NCBI GenBank assembly: GCA_013349695.1
Contig: DUZD01000234.1
Span: 1-8,082 of the forward strand
Source: Rhodospirillaceae bacterium
GTDB taxonomy: Bacteria; Pseudomonadota; Alphaproteobacteria; Rhodospirillales; 2-02-FULL-58-16
DNA length: 8,082 nt
Reading direction: 5' to 3'
Part shown: in pieces, positions 6,578 to 8,082 of the stretch
Numbering within the stretch: position 1 is the stretch's first letter
Layout of the letters: every line of letters begins with the position of its first letter
Program-made: the position numbers and the translations under genes
The notes under the pieces: model-generated
Seen by the model: only the letters and a program-made list of their open reading frames with translations
The model's database searches: none
What the model was told of the DNA's origin: nothing

Positions 6578-6928
6578 CCGTTTGGGTCCTTAGCCGAGAG
6601 CCCAGCCATGGTTGCGGGAGTTCTTGCGAATGCCCCGCTGCCCGAATCGGTTGCCGAGGCCTGCCCCGTACCGGCGGGGCCGGGTTGCGCCCTTTATCCA
6701 TCGCTGACACGAACTTATGCTCATTTTCTGCTAGCGTAAAAAGTCTTTTGAGATCAATTTGTTACCATACGCAGGCGAGCATGTTCACCCTTGGGCTTTT
6801 GAAAACATGCCAGAAACAATAACTCAAGAATGCAATAATCGTGCCCCTGGCTTTGCCGAAGTATGCGCTTGAGACATTGATTCGTCAACAAAATCAGACG
6901 GTTTGACTGGATTAGCGGGATCGCCGCA
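6578..6928 (-). other. 351-bp gap between rnd and kdsD: promoter and long leader, no gene
   Basis: No credible coding region was found. The part nearest rnd (about 6720-6910) is visibly richer in A and T than the surrounding genes. The part nearest kdsD (about 6580-6700) is GC-rich and can fold: GCCCCG at 6663-6668 pairs with CGGGGC at 6675-6680. A separate perfect 7-bp dyad, GCATGTT (6779-6785) with AACATGC (6804-6810), sits between the promoter and the GC-rich part. I could not match the leader to a known riboswitch or small RNA by eye. Confidence 0.5.
6860..6888 (-). promoter_or_regulatory. Putative sigma-70-type promoter for the kdsD-lpt-rpoN operon
   Basis: On the - strand TTGACG (6888-6883) is followed after 17 bases by CATACT (6865-6860), giving five of six and four of six consensus matches. 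It is the best promoter match I found in the 351-bp gap. It would produce a leader of about 275 bases before the kdsD ATG, so a second promoter closer to the gene remains possible. Confidence 0.5.
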
Positions 6929-7558
6929 TCAATGGGCGAAAATATCTTCATCATCCCAGCCAGCCAAGTCGAGTTCGACGCGGTGATTGAGAAACTCGAA
7001 ACAAGCCCTGGCCAATTCGGTCCGTCCCTCGCGGGCCAGCATAACGTCAAGTTTCCGGCGCAAACCGTGCAGATGAAGAACATCGGAAGCGGCGTAAGTG
7101 ATCTGTTCGGGCGACAGCACTTCGGCGCCCCAGTCCGACGACTGCTGAACCTTGGATATCTCCAAACCCAACAGATCATGGCAGAGGTCCTTCAGACCGT
7201 GAGAGGCGGTATAAGTGCGGACCAGTCTCGAAGCGATCTTGGTGCAATAGACGGGCTGGCAGAACACACCCAGGGAACGGCGCAGAACCTTCAGGTCGAA
7301 ACGGGCGTAATGAAACAATTTGGTGACCTTCGCGTCGGTCATCAGCGCCGTCAGGTTGGGGGCGTCGTATTCGCCGTTAAGGAGCTGGACCAGATGACAG
7401 TCGCCACCGCCGTCTGACAGCTGCACCAGACACAAGCGGTCGCGCCAGGGATCGAGACCCATGGTTTCGGTATCGACGGCAACGCTGTCGCCGAATTCGA
7501 GACCGCCCGGAAGGTCGCCCTGATAGAGTTCAACGGATTTGGGTTTGACTTTCGCCAC
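6929..7558 (-). CDS. rnd: Ribonuclease D, short form (3'-5' exonuclease domain only)
   Basis: DEDDy-family 3'-5' exoribonuclease; in E. coli RNase D trims the 3' end of tRNA precursors. The 209 residues are essentially one exonuclease domain with all catalytic positions visible: Asp29 and Glu31 in VAVDTETMGL, Asp88 in HYARFDLKVL, and Tyr155 and Asp159 in ITYAASDVLHL. The two C-terminal HRDC domains of the ~375-residue E. coli enzyme are absent, as is common for the short alphaproteobacterial relatives annotated as ribonuclease D. The start codon is GTG, chosen because it opens the conserved region at the usual distance and has GGCGGG seven bases upstream. The gene lies 52 bp downstream of tRNA-Leu on the same strand. 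Its exact RNA substrates here are not shown by the sequence. Confidence 0.92.
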   Translation of the reverse strand: MAKVKPKSVELYQGDLPGGLEFGDSVAVDTETMGLDPWRDRLCLVQLSDGGGDCHLVQLLNGEYDAPNLTALMTDAKVTKLFHYARFDLKVLRRSLGVFCQPVYCTKIASRLVRTYTASHGLKDLCHDLLGLEISKVQQSSDWGAEVLSPEQITYAASDVLHLHGLRRKLDVMLAREGRTELARACFEFLNHRVELDLAGWDDEDIFAH

Positions 7559-7598
7559 CAGGGAGCCCGCCTTGGGAAAGAGACAGCAATACCATTAC

Positions 7599-7613
7599 CC
7601 AGGACAATCCTGG
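7599..7613 (-). promoter_or_regulatory. Small hairpin overlapping the tRNA 3' CCA
   Basis: CCAGGA and TCCTGG, separated by three bases, form a perfect 6-bp inverted repeat whose first three bases are the encoded CCA of tRNA-Leu. No T-run follows (the next bases are GTAATGG), so it is a poor intrinsic terminator and read-through into rnd is plausible. It might shape 3' processing of the precursor. Confidence 0.35.
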
Positions 7614-7697
7614 TGCCCAGAAGAAGACTCGAACTTCCACGGCCTTGCGGCCACAGGTACCTGAAACCTGCGCGTCTACCAGTTCCGCCACCTGGGC
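7611..7697 (-). tRNA. tRNA-Leu (anticodon CAG)
   Basis: An 87-base class II tRNA, including an encoded CCA at 7611-7613. The acceptor arms GCCCAGG and TCTGGGC pair with one G-U at the inner end. The anticodon stem CAGGT/ACCTG encloses the 7-base loop TTCAGGT, with CAG at 7663-7661, reading CUG codons. The long variable arm GGCC-GCAA-GGCC is the mark of leucine and serine tRNAs, and the T arm carries GTTCGAGTC. No disruption is visible. It lies upstream of rnd on the same strand. Confidence 0.97.
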
Positions 7698-7738
7698 GCC
7701 GGGAAAACAAAATCCGCCATTTGACGGCCCGGAAATAG

Positions 7739-7767
7739 TCGTTACCCCCCGCCGCCTTGGATGTCAA
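7739..7767 (-). promoter_or_regulatory. Possible tRNA-Leu promoter
   Basis: On the - strand a perfect TTGACA (7767-7762) is followed at 17 bases by TAACGA (7744-7739), a poor -10 match. It would leave a leader of about 35 bases before the mature tRNA. It overlaps the edge of the methyltransferase remnant on the other strand. The -35 box is convincing; the -10 assignment is not. Confidence 0.35.
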
Positions 7768-8009
7768 CAAGCTCGTCTTTGTCGAACACGGCCGTTCAAC
7801 CGGATGCCCGTGTCCTCGCCTGGCGGAACCGTTTGACCCCGATGTGGAAGCGGATTGGCGGAAGCTGCCATCTCAACCGCCCGATCGATGCCATGATCAA
7901 GCAAGCGGGCTTCCGCGTCGACCGCGTCGAGACCGGCTATATCAAGGGACCGCGGCCTTTCATATTTCTCTTTAACCCCCATTTCCCAAATGACCACACC
8001 TTTAACTGA
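7757..8009 (+). pseudogene. C-terminal remnant of a class I SAM-dependent methyltransferase, frameshifted
   Basis: The last third of a Methyltransf_11/UbiE-like methyltransferase can be read in two frames. The first gives KLVFVEHGRS (about 7769-7798), the usual post-motif strand of these enzymes. The second, from about 7800, gives PDARVLAWRNRLTPMWKRI, then GGSCHLNRPIDAMIKQAGF and RVDRVETGYIKGPRPFIFLF, a typical C-terminus, and runs to a TGA at 8007-8009. Joining them needs one base added (or two lost) near 7796-7800. The N-terminal SAM-binding glycine motif is missing: an in-frame TAG lies at 7736-7738, and the tRNA-Leu gene occupies the opposite strand just beyond. The tail NPHFPNDHTFN after FLF does not look like the family. 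I read this as a decayed gene; a sequencing error could explain the frameshift but not the missing N-terminal part. Confidence 0.7.
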
Positions 8010-8034
8010 CCTTTCATCATGATTCTGCTATAAG
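8006..8034 (+). promoter_or_regulatory. Putative sigma-70-type promoter at the right edge
   Basis: CTGACC (8006-8011) and TATAAG (8029-8034) are 17 bases apart and match consensus at four of six and five of six positions. Transcription would start near 8041, about 20 bases before the first ATG at 8062. It begins at the very end of the methyltransferase remnant and points out of the window. Confidence 0.55.
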
Positions 8035-8040
8035 AATCAT
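8019..8040. promoter_or_regulatory. Operator-like dyad overlapping the -10 box
   Basis: ATGATTCT (8019-8026) and AGAATCAT (8033-8040) are perfect inverted copies separated by six bases that contain most of the -10 hexamer. A repressor bound here would block the promoter, so this is a natural operator candidate. It does not clearly match the Fur, RirA, LexA or Zur sites I know. As RNA it would lie at or before the start site, so a terminator role is unlikely. Confidence 0.45.
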
Positions 8041-8061
8041 TACGTTATAGGCGGATTTGGG

Positions 8062-8082
8062 ATGTTGATATGGCTCATCCGA
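8062..8082 (+). CDS. Possible start of a gene running off the right edge
   Basis: An ATG at 8062 follows GGCGG (8050-8054) and reads MLIWLIR to the window end. A second ATG at 8070, in another frame, reads MAHP. Position behind a plausible promoter favours a real gene, but seven codons are too few to identify it or choose the start. Confidence 0.25.

Noticed and set aside
6754..7179. A 141-codon - strand frame extending from rnd into the gap before kdsD
   Set aside because: Most of it is an out-of-frame shadow of rnd. The tail in the gap has no family resemblance or conserved motif.
7611..7697. Genomic-island attachment site at tRNA-Leu
   Set aside because: No integrase gene and no direct repeat of the tRNA 3' end is visible in the window; the decayed gene lies on the 5' side of the tRNA, not the usual 3' integration side.
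8019..8040. Fur, RirA or LexA binding site
   Set aside because: The palindrome is perfect but does not match the consensus forms I know for these regulators, so the binding protein is left open.

Overview
The window looks like ordinary chromosome from an alphaproteobacterium, most likely a Rhodospirillales/Rhodospirillaceae-type organism. This rests on moderately high GC, an alphaproteobacterial DUF1150 protein, a long-form hibernation factor, a short HRDC-less RNase D, and the order kdsD-lptC-lptA-lptB-rpoN-hpf-ptsN, which is a familiar alphaproteobacterial arrangement. I cannot name the species.

Layout. Left edge (1-253, + strand): a complete DUF1150 gene, whose usual partner, an Hsp20-type chaperone gene, would lie just outside the window. 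At 254-396, between this gene and the convergent ptsN, is a compact palindromic element with three consecutive hairpins and short terminal inverted repeats. From 397 to 6577 every gene is on the - strand. In transcription order they are kdsD (arabinose-5-phosphate isomerase, first step of the Kdo branch), lptC, lptA and lptB (LPS transport to the outer membrane), rpoN (sigma-54), hpf (ribosome hibernation) and ptsN (EIIA of the nitrogen PTS). Spacings are short or overlapping from kdsD to rpoN (14 bp, 4-bp overlap, 32 bp, 15 bp), which fits one operon. A 177-bp gap before hpf holds a TTGACA-type promoter and a structured leader. A 351-bp gap before kdsD holds a likely sigma-70 promoter and a long leader.

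Right part (6929-8082): a GTG-started RNase D gene lies 52 bp downstream of a complete tRNA-Leu(CAG) gene, both on the - strand. Upstream of the tRNA and on the + strand is a frameshifted C-terminal remnant of a class I SAM methyltransferase. At the edge, a good sigma-70 promoter whose -10 box sits inside a perfect 8-bp dyad seems to drive a gene that starts within the last 21 bases.

How the genes work together: kdsD and lptABC serve lipopolysaccharide synthesis and export. rpoN, hpf and ptsN are a nutrient-stress and regulatory block commonly attached to lptB. I found no CRISPR array, transposase, phage gene, defence system or toxin-antitoxin pair, and no evidence of a wholly new system. The points worth a second look are small: the palindromic element, the structured hpf leader, the duplicated OstA module in LptA, the tRNA-RNase D adjacency, the methyltransferase remnant and the operator-like dyad at the right edge.
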